Of a stretch of 7,850 nt of DNA, positions 1-7,448 are shown piece by piece. Positions within the stretch are counted from its first letter, which is position 1. The number at the start of each line of letters is the position of its first letter. The stretch lies in assembly GCA_946478915.1 (NCBI GenBank), contig CAMLER010000220.1, forward strand, positions 1-7,850. The letters are read 5' to 3'. The position numbers and the translations under genes are program-made. This DNA is from an uncultured Chryseolinea sp. (lineage in GTDB: Bacteria > Bacteroidota > Bacteroidia > Cytophagales > Cyclobacteriaceae). Below the pieces are notes generated by a model. That model did not search any database and was not told where the DNA came from. It worked only from the letters and a program-made list of their open reading frames with translations.

Positions 1-1320
1 ATCGAGGGGTGTAAAACAAACGGGCATCCGGCTGAGATCTGCGAGAAAATATGGACCGATTGGGAAGCCTTCGCACAGTATGCTTTTAATAAATCGCACT
101 CCACCTGTTACTCATTGATAGCCTATCACACGGCATATCTGAAAGCTAACTTTCCTGCAGAGTATATGGCTGCGGTGTTGACACATTCTCAAAGCAACCT
201 GGAGAACGTCACATTCTTTATCGAAGAATGCAGAAGTCTGGGCATAAAAGTTCTAGGACCACATGTGAACGAAAGCGGGGTGTATTTCGAAGTGAACAAA
301 CTTGGCGAAATCCGTTTTGGGCTTGGGGCTATTAAGGGAGCGGGCGATGCTGCCGTTGAAGCGATTATTTTGGAACGCGATGCAAAGGGACCCTTTGCAG
401 ATATTTTTGACTTTGCACAGCGGCTCAATCAGAGAAGTGTTACCAAAAAGACATTTGAATGTCTTGCGCTATCCGGAGCGTTTGACTGTTTTTCAGGCAT
501 CCACAGAAGACAATATGTTTTTGCGAAAGATGGTGAGGTCAACCTTTTGGAAAAGGCAATGAAGTACGCAGCAAAAACACAACAGGATGAACAAAGCGCT
601 CAAGTGAGTCTGTTTGGCGGTAGCTCAGGCGTTGTGATGCCGAAACCGAAACTCGACTACGTTGAACCTTTTACTGAAATTGAAAAGTTAAACCTGGAAA
701 AAGAAGTTGTTGGAATTTACATCTCCGGACATCCTCTTGACAACTTCAAATTTGAGATGCAGGCTTTTTGCAAGACGTCGTGTAGCGAGCTCGTTGACCT
801 TGACGCGATCCTTGGAAGAGAAATCAAACTTGGTGGCATCGTTTCGGGTGTGGAACACCGGACGACGAAGACGGGTAAGCCCTTCGGTAAGTTCACCCTT
901 GAAGATTATTCTGGAAATTACACCTTCACCCTCTTCGGGGATGATTACCTCAAATTCAAAAATTTCATGAACCTCGGCTGGTTTCTTTTTATTGAAGGTG
1001 CCGTTATCAAAAACAACTGGGGACAACAAAATATCGAAGTTAAGATTCGAAATATCGAACTGTTGAATGAACTCGGAATCAAACGAAGCAAGGGTGTCAG
1101 GCTAAAAATTAATTCATCCGATATCAGCGAAGGCATGATAGGTGTAATTGAGGAAGTGTGTCAGGCATATGCCGGAAATACACCACTCTTCCTGAAAATC
1201 CAGGACGAAAAAGAGAATATCAGTCTGGAACTTTTATCACGAAAGTTCAGGGTCAATCCTATCAATGATATGGCAATTAAGATGAAAAAGGCCGGTGCGC
1301 TGGAAGTTGAGGTGATGTGA
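1..1320 (+). CDS. dnaE: DNA polymerase III alpha subunit, C-terminal part (5' end outside window)
   Basis: This is the catalytic subunit of the replicative DNA polymerase. The frame is open from base 1, so the visible 439 residues are the C-terminal part only; a TTG at 115 lies inside the conserved core and is not a start. Residues 29-34 read FNKSHS, followed by the YSLIAYHTAYLKA and PAEYMAAVL signature of the bacterial alpha subunit. Residues about 104-165 (FGLGAIKGAGD, then LNQRSVTKKTFECL) fit the tandem helix-hairpin-helix DNA-binding region. QVSLFG at 201-206 matches the internal beta-clamp-binding motif (Q-x-x-L-F type). Residues about 275-350 form an OB-fold, with GGIVSGVEHRTTKTGKPFG followed by FTLEDYSG. 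The last ~90 residues would be the C-terminal domain, which is poorly conserved between phyla. The polymerase active-site aspartates and the PHP domain are upstream of the window. No obvious terminator separates it from trxA, 109 bp downstream. Confidence 0.97.
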   Translation: MEGCKTNGHPAEICEKIWTDWEAFAQYAFNKSHSTCYSLIAYHTAYLKANFPAEYMAAVLTHSQSNLENVTFFIEECRSLGIKVLGPHVNESGVYFEVNKLGEIRFGLGAIKGAGDAAVEAIILERDAKGPFADIFDFAQRLNQRSVTKKTFECLALSGAFDCFSGIHRRQYVFAKDGEVNLLEKAMKYAAKTQQDEQSAQVSLFGGSSGVVMPKPKLDYVEPFTEIEKLNLEKEVVGIYISGHPLDNFKFEMQAFCKTSCSELVDLDAILGREIKLGGIVSGVEHRTTKTGKPFGKFTLEDYSGNYTFTLFGDDYLKFKNFMNLGWFLFIEGAVIKNNWGQQNIEVKIRNIELLNELGIKRSKGVRLKINSSDISEGMIGVIEEVCQAYAGNTPLFLKIQDEKENISLELLSRKFRVNPINDMAIKMKKAGALEVEVM

Positions 1321-1374
1321 TGTGCATGGTTTAACCCATTGAATTTAAGCCTGGTGGCACTTTGAACTAAAAAA

Positions 1375-1384
1375 TATACCTTTG
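1375..1384 (+). promoter_or_regulatory. Candidate Bacteroidota-type promoter -7 element for trxA
   Basis: TACCTTTG at 1377-1384 is an exact match to the TAnnTTTG -7 element used by the primary sigma factor of Bacteroidota. It lies about 45 bp before the trxA ATG, a plausible leader length. The -33 element is weak: the nearest TTTG (1361-1364) is only 12 bp upstream, shorter than the usual spacing of about 17-23 bp, and no TTG lies at the right distance. The call therefore rests on the -7 match and position alone. It would allow trxA to be transcribed independently of dnaE. Confidence 0.4.
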
Positions 1385-1429
1385 CGTTCGATACATGAAT
1401 CCTTATTAACATTAAATATTTATACGCCA

Positions 1430-1753
1430 ATGGGAAAGACAATTGAACTTAATGATGCCAACTTCGATCAGATTATTAACTCCGACAAGCCGGTTCTCGT
1501 CGACTTTTGGGCAGAATGGTGCGGACCTTGTAAAATGATCGGGCCTGTAGTTGAAGAATTAGCAAACGACTACGATGGCAAAGCAGTCATTGGTAAACTC
1601 AATGTTGATGAAAATCCCAATGTCACCGCCCGGTTTGGCGTACGTAACATCCCTACCCTTCTTGTTTTTAAGGGTGGCCAGATCGTTGACAAACAGGTTG
1701 GTGCTGTTCCAAAATCTGTTCTGAATCAAAAGCTTGCCGCGCAGGTAGCTTAG
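1430..1753 (+). CDS. trxA: Thioredoxin
   Basis: A 107-residue cytoplasmic thiol-disulfide oxidoreductase of standard single-domain length. The active site is WCGPCK (residues 29-34) in the context FWAEWCGPCKMIGP, and the cis-proline loop is RNIPTLLVFKGG. These are classical thioredoxin 1 features: the enzyme reduces protein disulfides and is recycled by thioredoxin reductase. The ATG at 1430 is chosen because the protein then begins MGKTIELNDANFDQ, the normal start of the fold; the same frame extends back to a TTG at 1382, but that adds 16 non-conserved residues and overlaps the candidate promoter. No Shine-Dalgarno sequence precedes the ATG, as is common in Bacteroidota. It follows dnaE on the same strand; I recall dnaE-trxA adjacency in other Bacteroidota but could not check it here. 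An intrinsic terminator follows 18 bp after the stop. Confidence 0.97.
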   Translation: MGKTIELNDANFDQIINSDKPVLVDFWAEWCGPCKMIGPVVEELANDYDGKAVIGKLNVDENPNVTARFGVRNIPTLLVFKGGQIVDKQVGAVPKSVLNQKLAAQVA

Positions 1754-1771
1754 GTTTCACAATACATGATT

Positions 1772-1806
1772 AAAGTACTCCCGGCCACCCGGGCAGTACT
1801 TTTTTT
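1772..1806 (+). terminator. Intrinsic terminator after trxA, between convergent genes
   Basis: The left arm AAAGTACT+CCCGG (1772-1784) pairs with CCGGG+AGTACTTT (1789-1802), with one bulged C at 1794 and a 4-nt loop. A run of seven T (1800-1806) follows. This is a strong rho-independent terminator for trxA. The minus-strand esterase gene ends at 1811, only a few bases away, so the same hairpin may also stop transcription from the other side, although the T-tract in that direction (TTTAATC) is poor. Confidence 0.9.
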
Positions 1807-1810
1807 GTTA

Positions 1811-3202
1811 TTATTCCCAGGAATCAGTCCGGAAGCTCGGCACAGGCAGCCCGTCCAAACTAAAGAGATTTGGAATTGAAGCATTGCTCCATGCGAACCT
1901 CACGGCCGTAGGACTCTTTACCTCTTTGGCTGATACGACAACTGTTCCCTTTTCTATTTTCGCTTTTGCAGGGTAAAATTTTCTATCCTCACCCGCGATC
2001 ATAAATTCAGTAAGTTCCTTTCCTTTCGCCTGCAGTCCTGATTCTGCATGGTCGAAATAAATTCTCACCTTATTCTTTTCGATTTTCATCGATTTAAATA
2101 ATGGACTTTGATATGCGATAGTCGTTTTATTATATGTTTTGGCAAGAGCCACATTAGCCAGCCGCTCGCCCACCGGTTTCTTGTACTGAGGATGGATATC
2201 TTTTATATCATCTACATGGTCGGATATAACCACCATGCCCGTATTCGGTATATCAAGCATCTTCACTTGCTGTTCGCGTATCAATGTCCCGGTCTCACCA
2301 TTGTAGCCATTATAGGGCGCGATTTGGACGTAATAAAATGGTAGGTCCGATTGAAATTGCTTGCGCCAGCTTGTAATGAGTTGTTCCATCAGATCTTTGT
2401 AAGTCGATGGGGAGGCGGTGTTGGATTCACCCTGGTACCATATCGCGCCGGCAATCCGAAAGGGAATCAGTGGATTTATCATTGCATTGAACAGCACGCC
2501 GGGCTCAACTGGCGACCAGGGTTGAGTCGCGTTCAACTTCTCTGCAGATGCCCGCAGCTTCTCATTTCCTTCAATAACGTCAGCAGGCAACCACACTTCA
2601 GCCGGCGAACCACCCCAACTGGAATTTATTAATCCGACTGGAACACCTAATTGCTCACTCAGCTTTTTTCCAAAAAAATAAGCAACGGCGCTAAAGCTTG
2701 AAACACTTTCACGATTACACATAGCCCATTTACCTTCGCCACGTTGCTGCAGCGTATTTGCTGATGATTTTGGAATGTTCAACAATCGTACATTCGGTTC
2801 ATTGATTTGATCGATCATCGTTTTGCCATCTCCGGAAGCTTGCATGCTCCACTCCATATTTGACTGACCGGACGCGAGCCATACCTCACCTACCAACACA
2901 TCATCCAACGTAACTACGTCGCTACCGGCTTTGATTGTAATTGTATGTGGTCCTCCAGCGGCAGGTGTATTGATCGATGTTTTCCAGAATGTGCCATTGC
3001 TTGCTTTTGTTCTTACCGTAGTAGTATCCCAGCTTACGTTGATCGTCACATTTTGGGAAGGGTGAGCCCATCCCCAGATTGGCGCTGCCGTTCGTTGCTG
3101 AATGACCATGTGATCATCAAACACAACTGGCAAGCGAAGCTGAGCATCTATCTTAAATGAAGGAATAATAAATAGAACGAGAAGGCAGAGTGTGATTCTC
3201 AT
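1811..3202 (-). CDS. Exported SGNH-family acetylesterase (sialate O-acetylesterase-like, SASA family)
   Basis: A 463-residue hydrolase of the SASA family, whose members remove O-acetyl groups from sialic acids or plant polysaccharides. With the ATG at 3202, residues 1-20 form a signal peptide (MRIT, hydrophobic LCLLVLFIIPSF, then DAQ), so the enzyme should leave the cytoplasm. A GTG at 3226 in frame would add 8 residues before the signal and is less likely. Visible family motifs are VFDDHMVIQQ (27-36), SGQSNMEW with nucleophile Ser114 (111-118), SSWGGSPAEVW (194-204), IWYQGESN (254-261) and DIHP with candidate catalytic Asp335 and His337. The C-terminal FAWSNASIPNLFSLDGLP is also typical. Length is complete for the shorter family members. 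It is the last gene of a probable operon, 31 bp after the cysteine-cluster gene. The real substrate is unknown: no sialic acid lyase, epimerase or kinase lies in the window, so an acetylated plant or bacterial glycan is equally possible. Confidence 0.9.
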   Translation of the reverse strand: MRITLCLLVLFIIPSFKIDAQLRLPVVFDDHMVIQQRTAAPIWGWAHPSQNVTINVSWDTTTVRTKASNGTFWKTSINTPAAGGPHTITIKAGSDVVTLDDVLVGEVWLASGQSNMEWSMQASGDGKTMIDQINEPNVRLLNIPKSSANTLQQRGEGKWAMCNRESVSSFSAVAYFFGKKLSEQLGVPVGLINSSWGGSPAEVWLPADVIEGNEKLRASAEKLNATQPWSPVEPGVLFNAMINPLIPFRIAGAIWYQGESNTASPSTYKDLMEQLITSWRKQFQSDLPFYYVQIAPYNGYNGETGTLIREQQVKMLDIPNTGMVVISDHVDDIKDIHPQYKKPVGERLANVALAKTYNKTTIAYQSPLFKSMKIEKNKVRIYFDHAESGLQAKGKELTEFMIAGEDRKFYPAKAKIEKGTVVVSAKEVKSPTAVRFAWSNASIPNLFSLDGLPVPSFRTDSWE

Positions 3203-3233
3203 TTGAAAAGGTTTAAGTACAGTCACGAATGTA

Positions 3234-3722
3234 TTAAATCCCGGAGATTTTTTTTAACCGTTCCACCATTTCCAATACGGCAGGGCACACCAGTGTATTT
3301 TTGTGTGTAAGGTCCATGATCTGCACGATTTTCTTCCTGTCCGTATGGGGATACTCCCTACAAGCCTTCGGCCTCGCTTCATAGATCGAGCAATAATTTT
3401 CGTTGTCAAGAAATGGGCAGGGCGCCGATTTTAAGACATAGTCGTTGTCTTCGTCTGTCCGTAGATACTTTGTGACAAAATCGCCGGGCCTTATCCTCAG
3501 GAACTTCGAAATCCGGTCAATATCGTTTTCGTAAAATATGGGGCTAGTGGTCTTACAACAATTCGCGCAAGTCAGACACTCAGTTTCTTCGAAAACTTTG
3601 TCGTGCACATCGTGAAAAATATCATCCACCCAACGAGGATCCTTATGCTTCAGACGTTGCAAAAATTTCTTGTTTTCGGGAGACTGTTTTTTTGATTCAA
3701 TATTGAACTGCTCTATATCCAC
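3234..3722 (-). CDS. YkgJ-family cysteine cluster protein
   Basis: A 162-residue cytoplasmic protein with the family signature CxxCxxCC at residues 49-56 (Cys49, 52, 55, 56), followed by Cys102 (APCPFL), Cys111 (NYCSIYEARP) and Cys121 (KACREYP), with an additional Cys146 (VCPAV). These conserved cysteines are thought to bind a metal, either zinc or an iron-sulfur cluster; the biochemical role of the family is not established. The start is GTG at 3722. A stop lies five codons upstream, and the first internal ATG falls well past the cysteine cluster, so only GTG (or an ATT just before it) can start the protein. There is no clear ribosome binding site. It lies 26 bp after the WYL regulator and 31 bp before the esterase, suggesting co-transcription. 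No residue of the signature is missing. Confidence 0.88.
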   Translation of the reverse strand: MDIEQFNIESKKQSPENKKFLQRLKHKDPRWVDDIFHDVHDKVFEETECLTCANCCKTTSPIFYENDIDRISKFLRIRPGDFVTKYLRTDEDNDYVLKSAPCPFLDNENYCSIYEARPKACREYPHTDRKKIVQIMDLTHKNTLVCPAVLEMVERLKKISGI

Positions 3723-3748
3723 AATGTCTGACTTTCAATAAAATTCAA

Positions 3749-4717
3749 TCACTGTGAAACAACCTGTTGTTGATAATGAAAGTTCAATTCTTCAAGCAAC
3801 TCAGCAATGATATCTTTTGCTTTTGCAGGCTGTTCGATAATTACACTATTACCGAACATAAGGAGCCAGCGACAAATGGATTTCATGTATCCGGTGAGAA
3901 ATGTCATGCGAATCTTTGCGTCTAATTCTTCTTCGGATGCATATCCATACATGTACTTCATATGGCCGATATGTCTGGCATCGCGCTTATCAAATAACAC
4001 TACCACCTTTTCGACTTCTCTGTTACCCTGCACAACGGTGGCAAGATACTCCTGCAGAGATAATAAGTTTCTTGAATCAAACTTTATTCCCGTCGACTTC
4101 ATGGTTTTGATCCGATCTGTTCGAAAGTCGCGGTAGCCCGACCGTAGTCTGCACCAAGCTATCAGATGCCATGCGTTGCTGTAATAAAACAATCCAATTG
4201 GCTCGACTTCACGGGTTGTCAGTTCTTCAGAATAGTTACTTGCATACTCCATTCTCAAAACGTCTTTATTGACAGCCGCTTTCTGAATGGTTGTAAGAAA
4301 ATCATTTGGAAACGGTGGCTGATCATGAGGCATGTTCTTTACCTCTACATGCGCATGCAGATTTTCAAGGTGGTCCTTTTCAGCTTCATTCAGTACTGCC
4401 TTAATTTTCAGAAGCGCGGAATCGAATTCTTTCCTGATTGAATTGTCTGTCATCTTTTCAACCAGTTTCCCGGCAAATAACATAGCGCTTCCTTCTTCTT
4501 GCGTAAACATCACGGGAGGAAGATGATATCCATCGACAATAAAATATCCTTTTCCGGCTTCCGAACCGATTGGAACACCTGCTTCCATTAAAGCTTTCAC
4601 ATCTCTATACACCGTCCGCAAACTGATCTCGAAACGATCGGCAATTTCCTCAGCCTTGATAATGCGTTTCGTTTGCATTTGGATGAGAATTGCAGTTAAT
4701 CTGTCGATACGATTCAT
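3749..4717 (-). CDS. YafY/WYL-domain transcriptional regulator
   Basis: A 322-residue DNA-binding regulator. Residues 1-60 form an HTH_11-type winged helix (MNRIDRLTAIL, KAEEIADRFEISLRTVYRDV, then GYFIVDGY in the wing). Residues about 140-205 are the WYL domain, with WHL (183-185) in place of the eponymous WYL and the conserved FRTDRI (198-203) after GYRD. A C-terminal WCX-like domain follows (VVLFDKRDARH to the end). WYL domains are thought to sense ligands, in several cases nucleic acids or nucleotides; no ligand can be named here. The ATG at 4717 gives the usual family N-terminus. It is the first gene of a probable three-gene operon with the cysteine-cluster protein and the esterase, so it may control that operon and itself. 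Its start codon lies only 4 bp beyond the U-tract of the terminator of the upstream gene. Confidence 0.93.
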   Translation of the reverse strand: MNRIDRLTAILIQMQTKRIIKAEEIADRFEISLRTVYRDVKALMEAGVPIGSEAGKGYFIVDGYHLPPVMFTQEEGSAMLFAGKLVEKMTDNSIRKEFDSALLKIKAVLNEAEKDHLENLHAHVEVKNMPHDQPPFPNDFLTTIQKAAVNKDVLRMEYASNYSEELTTREVEPIGLFYYSNAWHLIAWCRLRSGYRDFRTDRIKTMKSTGIKFDSRNLLSLQEYLATVVQGNREVEKVVVLFDKRDARHIGHMKYMYGYASEEELDAKIRMTFLTGYMKSICRWLLMFGNSVIIEQPAKAKDIIAELLEELNFHYQQQVVSQ

Positions 4718-4720
4718 GTG

Positions 4721-4758
4721 CTAAAAATAAAAAAGCCACGGCACTTAACCGTGGCTTT
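4721..4758 (-). terminator. Intrinsic terminator after the symporter gene
   Basis: A perfect 10-bp stem (AAAGCCACGG at 4732-4741 pairing with CCGTGGCTTT at 4749-4758) encloses a 7-nt loop. Read on the minus strand it is followed by TTTTTTATTTTTAG, a long U-tract. It lies 20 bp after the symporter stop codon and 4 bp before the regulator's ATG, and should separate the two transcription units. Confidence 0.9.
4722..4729 (-). promoter_or_regulatory. Possible -7 element for the WYL regulator, embedded in the terminator U-tract
   Basis: Minus-strand TATTTTTA matches seven of eight positions of the TAnnTTTG -7 element and ends 4 bp before the regulator ATG. If used, transcription would begin at or near the start codon, giving a leaderless message. 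I see no matching TTG -33 element at 17-23 bp upstream, where the terminator stem lies. The match may be chance in a T-rich tract. Confidence 0.15.
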
Positions 4759-4778
4759 CGGACGAATAAAATCTATGC

Positions 4779-6464
4779 TTACCAGTAAACTGTATACAAT
4801 GCAACCAGTATCCCAAGAACCAAAAGTGAGCCGGCGGCAAAGCCGGGCGACATTTTAAACATACTCTTTTCAACTATCAGTCCGTTTGGTTTAACACCTC
4901 TCCTATTTTCAATGTTGGTAATAATACTCATCCCAATTACACAAAATATAAAGACGAATCCCATTCGATCCAGGAATGGAATTTCATAAACTCCATCGGA
5001 ATTTAATTTTGCAAAATTAAAGGTCTCTAAAAAGGAAAGGTCGACAAACCTGGGGAGGACTTTAAGAATTAGTGAGAAAACAAAACCTCCGACAGTAGCG
5101 AACAACGCTGCATTTGATGTCGTTCGCTTCCAGAAAAATCCGAGGATAAACATCGCGAAAATGCCGGGGGATACAAATCCCGTGTACTCTTGAATGTACT
5201 GAAAACCCTGCTTACCTTCTCCCATAAGTTTTTCACCGACTAGCAACGAGAGAAGCACCGCCAGCACAATAGAAACGATGACGGACAAACGACCGAGCCA
5301 GACCATTTTCGTTTCCGATGCCTCTTTGTTGATTGCTTTCTTATAAATATCCAATGTAAAGATGGTAGCAATACTATTTGCCTTACCCGCTAACGATGCT
5401 ACGATCGCCGCGGTCAGCGCTGCAAAGGCAAGTCCTTTCAGTCCTGTGGGTAACAGGTTGAGAAGAGATGGATACGCTTTGTTCACATCTATGATTCCTT
5501 TTGAGTCCAGCATCTCCGTTGCGAAATACCCCTTTTGATGTAATACGAATGCGGCGATACCAGGCAAGACAACAATCACAGGCATAAGCAATTTCAAAAA
5601 TGCTGCGAAAAGAATTCCATTGCGGGCTGTCACGAGATCGGCTCCTAAGGCACGTTGAGTAATGTATTGGTTACAACCCCAATAGTTAAGATTGGTGATC
5701 CACATGCCGCCGATCAATACAGTTAAGCCAGGCAAGTCCATATAGTTCGGATTATCCCGATCAAAGATCATATGAAAATGGTCATCCGCTTCCGATTGCA
5801 GCAACCTGAATCCTGTAAGGAGCCCCTCTTGTCCTGCCTCTTGCGCAACGAGATTAAGTGCGATGTAAGTTGCGACGAGTCCACCAAGCACCAGAAAGAA
5901 AACCTGGATAACATCTGTGTATCCAATTACCTTCATTCCACCCAGCGTGATAAAAATGGAGAAGATCGCTAACATGAAAATGCACAAGTAAATGTTAAAT
6001 CCTGTAATACCACTAATAGCGAGGGCACCCAGATACAATATGGACATCAGGTTAACAACGATATAAAGCAATAGCCAAAAGATGGCCATGATCATTGCCA
6101 CCGTGCCGTTGTATCTCTGATTAAGAAATTGCGGCATGGTATAGATCTTATTTTTCAGATATACGGGGATAAAAAATATGGCGACAATGATCAGCGTTGC
6201 TGCCGCCATCCATTCATACGTGGATATAGCAAGTCCCATTTTGAAACCAGAACCTGACATGCCGATGAATTGCTCAGCGGAAATATTGGATGCAATCAAC
6301 GATGCGCCAATAGCCCACCAGGTAAGTGATCCCTCGGCCAGGAAAAAGTCTTTAGAGTCGGTTTGCGCTTTCTTTTTTCGATGGTAGATCCAATAACCAT
6401 AACCGGCTACGATCACAAAATAAATTAGAAAGACTACGTAGTCGGTGGATTGCAGTTTTTGCAT
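4779..6464 (-). CDS. Sodium/sugar symporter of the SSS family (SGLT/vSGLT type)
   Basis: A 561-residue inner-membrane transporter with about 14 hydrophobic segments, coupling Na+ entry to solute uptake. The N-terminal signature WWAIGASLIASNISAEQFIG (49-68) and the stretches YIQEYTGFVSPGI and FAAFLKLL closely resemble vSGLT, the galactose transporter of Vibrio parahaemolyticus, as I remember its sequence. On that recollection the sugar-contacting residues are present: Gln65 (vSGLT Q69), Glu84 (E88), Asn138 (N142), Asn258 (N260), Tyr261 (the Y263 inner gate), Lys291 (K294) and Gln425 (Q428). In the Na+ site, Ser357 matches S365, but the S364 position is Ala356. This favours a hexose or related sugar over proline or sialic acid as substrate; the exact solute is not certain. 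The ATG at 6464 gives a normal N-terminus. It is a single-gene unit ended by a strong hairpin and lies divergent to the NagD-like gene. Confidence 0.93.
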   Translation of the reverse strand: MQKLQSTDYVVFLIYFVIVAGYGYWIYHRKKKAQTDSKDFFLAEGSLTWWAIGASLIASNISAEQFIGMSGSGFKMGLAISTYEWMAAATLIIVAIFFIPVYLKNKIYTMPQFLNQRYNGTVAMIMAIFWLLLYIVVNLMSILYLGALAISGITGFNIYLCIFMLAIFSIFITLGGMKVIGYTDVIQVFFLVLGGLVATYIALNLVAQEAGQEGLLTGFRLLQSEADDHFHMIFDRDNPNYMDLPGLTVLIGGMWITNLNYWGCNQYITQRALGADLVTARNGILFAAFLKLLMPVIVVLPGIAAFVLHQKGYFATEMLDSKGIIDVNKAYPSLLNLLPTGLKGLAFAALTAAIVASLAGKANSIATIFTLDIYKKAINKEASETKMVWLGRLSVIVSIVLAVLLSLLVGEKLMGEGKQGFQYIQEYTGFVSPGIFAMFILGFFWKRTTSNAALFATVGGFVFSLILKVLPRFVDLSFLETFNFAKLNSDGVYEIPFLDRMGFVFIFCVIGMSIITNIENRRGVKPNGLIVEKSMFKMSPGFAAGSLLVLGILVALYTVYW

Positions 6465-6668
6465 TGGTTTTTATTAGGTGGTTGGTTTAGCGAAATTTGA
6501 ATCGACCCTTGAGCAACATTGCGGTGCTTTTCGATCGAATGAAATTTTGGCCATTAAAAGTCAGGTTCTTTTTCTAAAGTACCAAAGAAAATTTCGGTGC
6601 CGATGCAAAATTTTGTGCCTCTCGGATTTTGTTTATATACATTGCATCTACAACAAGATCACTAAAAA
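6465..6668. promoter_or_regulatory. Divergent intergenic region between symporter and NagD-like gene
   Basis: About 200 bp of A/T-rich sequence from which both flanking genes must be transcribed in opposite directions. It contains several related A/T words (AAATTT flanked by G/C near 6491, 6541 and 6589) and a perfect 10-bp palindrome CAAAATTTTG at 6606-6615, which could be operator-like, but no known operator is recognised. I see no convincing promoter for the symporter. An open frame across the region on the plus strand has no recognisable protein features. Confidence 0.5.
6613..6645 (+). promoter_or_regulatory. Weak candidate promoter for the NagD-like gene
   Basis: TTG at 6613-6615 and TACATTGC at 6638-6645 are separated by 22 bp and end 23 bp before the ATG, roughly the layout of a Bacteroidota promoter. 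The -7 element is imperfect against TAnnTTTG, so this is only a position-based suggestion. Confidence 0.25.
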
Positions 6669-7445
6669 ATGAAAAACGGCCTTCTAATTGACATGGATGG
6701 GGTAATTTATGGTGGAGACGTAATGATCCCAGGAGCTGATGCATTTATTGAGAGGCTTGTAAAGGAAAAAATTCCTTTCACCTTTATGACCAACAATAGT
6801 CAAAGAACGCCGCTTGAAACCGTGAGAAAGCTAAAGAAATTGGGCATTCAGGTTACAGAAGAACATGTATATACCAGCGCGATGGCTACGGCCAAATTTT
6901 TAGCAAGTCAAAGCACACGGGGAACGGCTTACGTGCTTGGCGAAGGAGGCCTGCTGAGCAGCCTGCACGATCACGGACTTACATTGGTGGAAACTGATCC
7001 TGATTTTGTTGTCTTGGGTGAAGGAAGAAATTTTACCCTGGAAATGGTTCAGCGCGCAGTTGATCTCATTCTGGCCGGCGCAAAATTTATTACGACTAAC
7101 CGTGATCCTTCACCAAAAAAAACCGGGTGGAACAACCTGGGTATTGCTGCTACAACAGCTATGATCGAAGAAGCAACGGGTGCTAAGGCATTTGTGATTG
7201 GTAAGCCGGGGCCTGTTATGATGCGGTCAGCAAGAAAGTTTATTGGACTTGAGACTGCGCAGACGACCGTGATTGGCGATACGATGGACACGGACATCCA
7301 GGGTGGTGTTCAGATGGGTTATAAGACGATTCTCGTTCTATCAGGCGTGTCGCGCAAAGAAGATGTTTCTCATTTTGCTTTTAAACCCGACTTAGTGATT
7401 CCATCGGTTAAAGAGTTGGAATTGCCGTTACCGTGGTGGTCTTAG
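6669..7445 (+). CDS. nagD: NagD-like HAD-IIA family phosphatase
   Basis: A 258-residue cytoplasmic phosphatase of the haloacid dehalogenase superfamily, subclass IIA, close to the length of E. coli NagD (about 250). All four HAD motifs are present: DMDGV (Asp8 nucleophile, Asp10 acid/base), FMTNNS (Thr41, motif II), the Lys179 of GKPGP (motif III) and GDTMDTD (Asp204, Asp207/Asp209, motif IV). NagD-specific stretches are YTSAMATA (68-75), PDFVVLGE (111-118) and ILVLSGVS (221-228). E. coli NagD dephosphorylates nucleoside monophosphates such as UMP and some sugar phosphates; the substrate here is not proven. The ATG at 6669 puts the nucleophile at residue 8, as expected. The gene is transcribed away from the symporter. 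A tandem repeat array begins 3 bp after its stop codon, with no ordinary terminator in between, so repeat sequence forms its 3' untranslated region. Confidence 0.93.
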   Translation: MKNGLLIDMDGVIYGGDVMIPGADAFIERLVKEKIPFTFMTNNSQRTPLETVRKLKKLGIQVTEEHVYTSAMATAKFLASQSTRGTAYVLGEGGLLSSLHDHGLTLVETDPDFVVLGEGRNFTLEMVQRAVDLILAGAKFITTNRDPSPKKTGWNNLGIAATTAMIEEATGAKAFVIGKPGPVMMRSARKFIGLETAQTTVIGDTMDTDIQGGVQMGYKTILVLSGVSRKEDVSHFAFKPDLVIPSVKELELPLPWWS

Positions 7446-7448
7446 AGA

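Noticed and set aside
688..1029. Minus-strand open frame of 113 codons opposite dnaE
   Set aside because: It lies antisense to the conserved OB-fold region of dnaE and shows no protein-family features; it is a shadow of the real gene.
1321..1376. Terminator between dnaE and trxA
   Set aside because: Only short complementary words (GTGC/GCAC, and an imperfect ATGGTTTAACCCAT) are present, with no stable stem and no T-run.
1382..1429. Upstream TTG start for trxA, adding 16 residues
   Set aside because: The added residues are not part of the thioredoxin fold and overlap the candidate -7 element; ATG at 1430 gives the normal length.
3203..3226. GTG start of the esterase at 3226
   Set aside because: It adds 8 residues before an otherwise well-formed signal peptide that begins at the ATG at 3202; it cannot be excluded, but ATG is the simpler choice.
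6478..6672. Small plus-strand open frame (64 codons) upstream of the NagD-like gene
   Set aside because: It starts and ends in the A/T-rich divergent intergenic region, overlaps the nagD start, has no domain, and occupies the space needed for both promoters.
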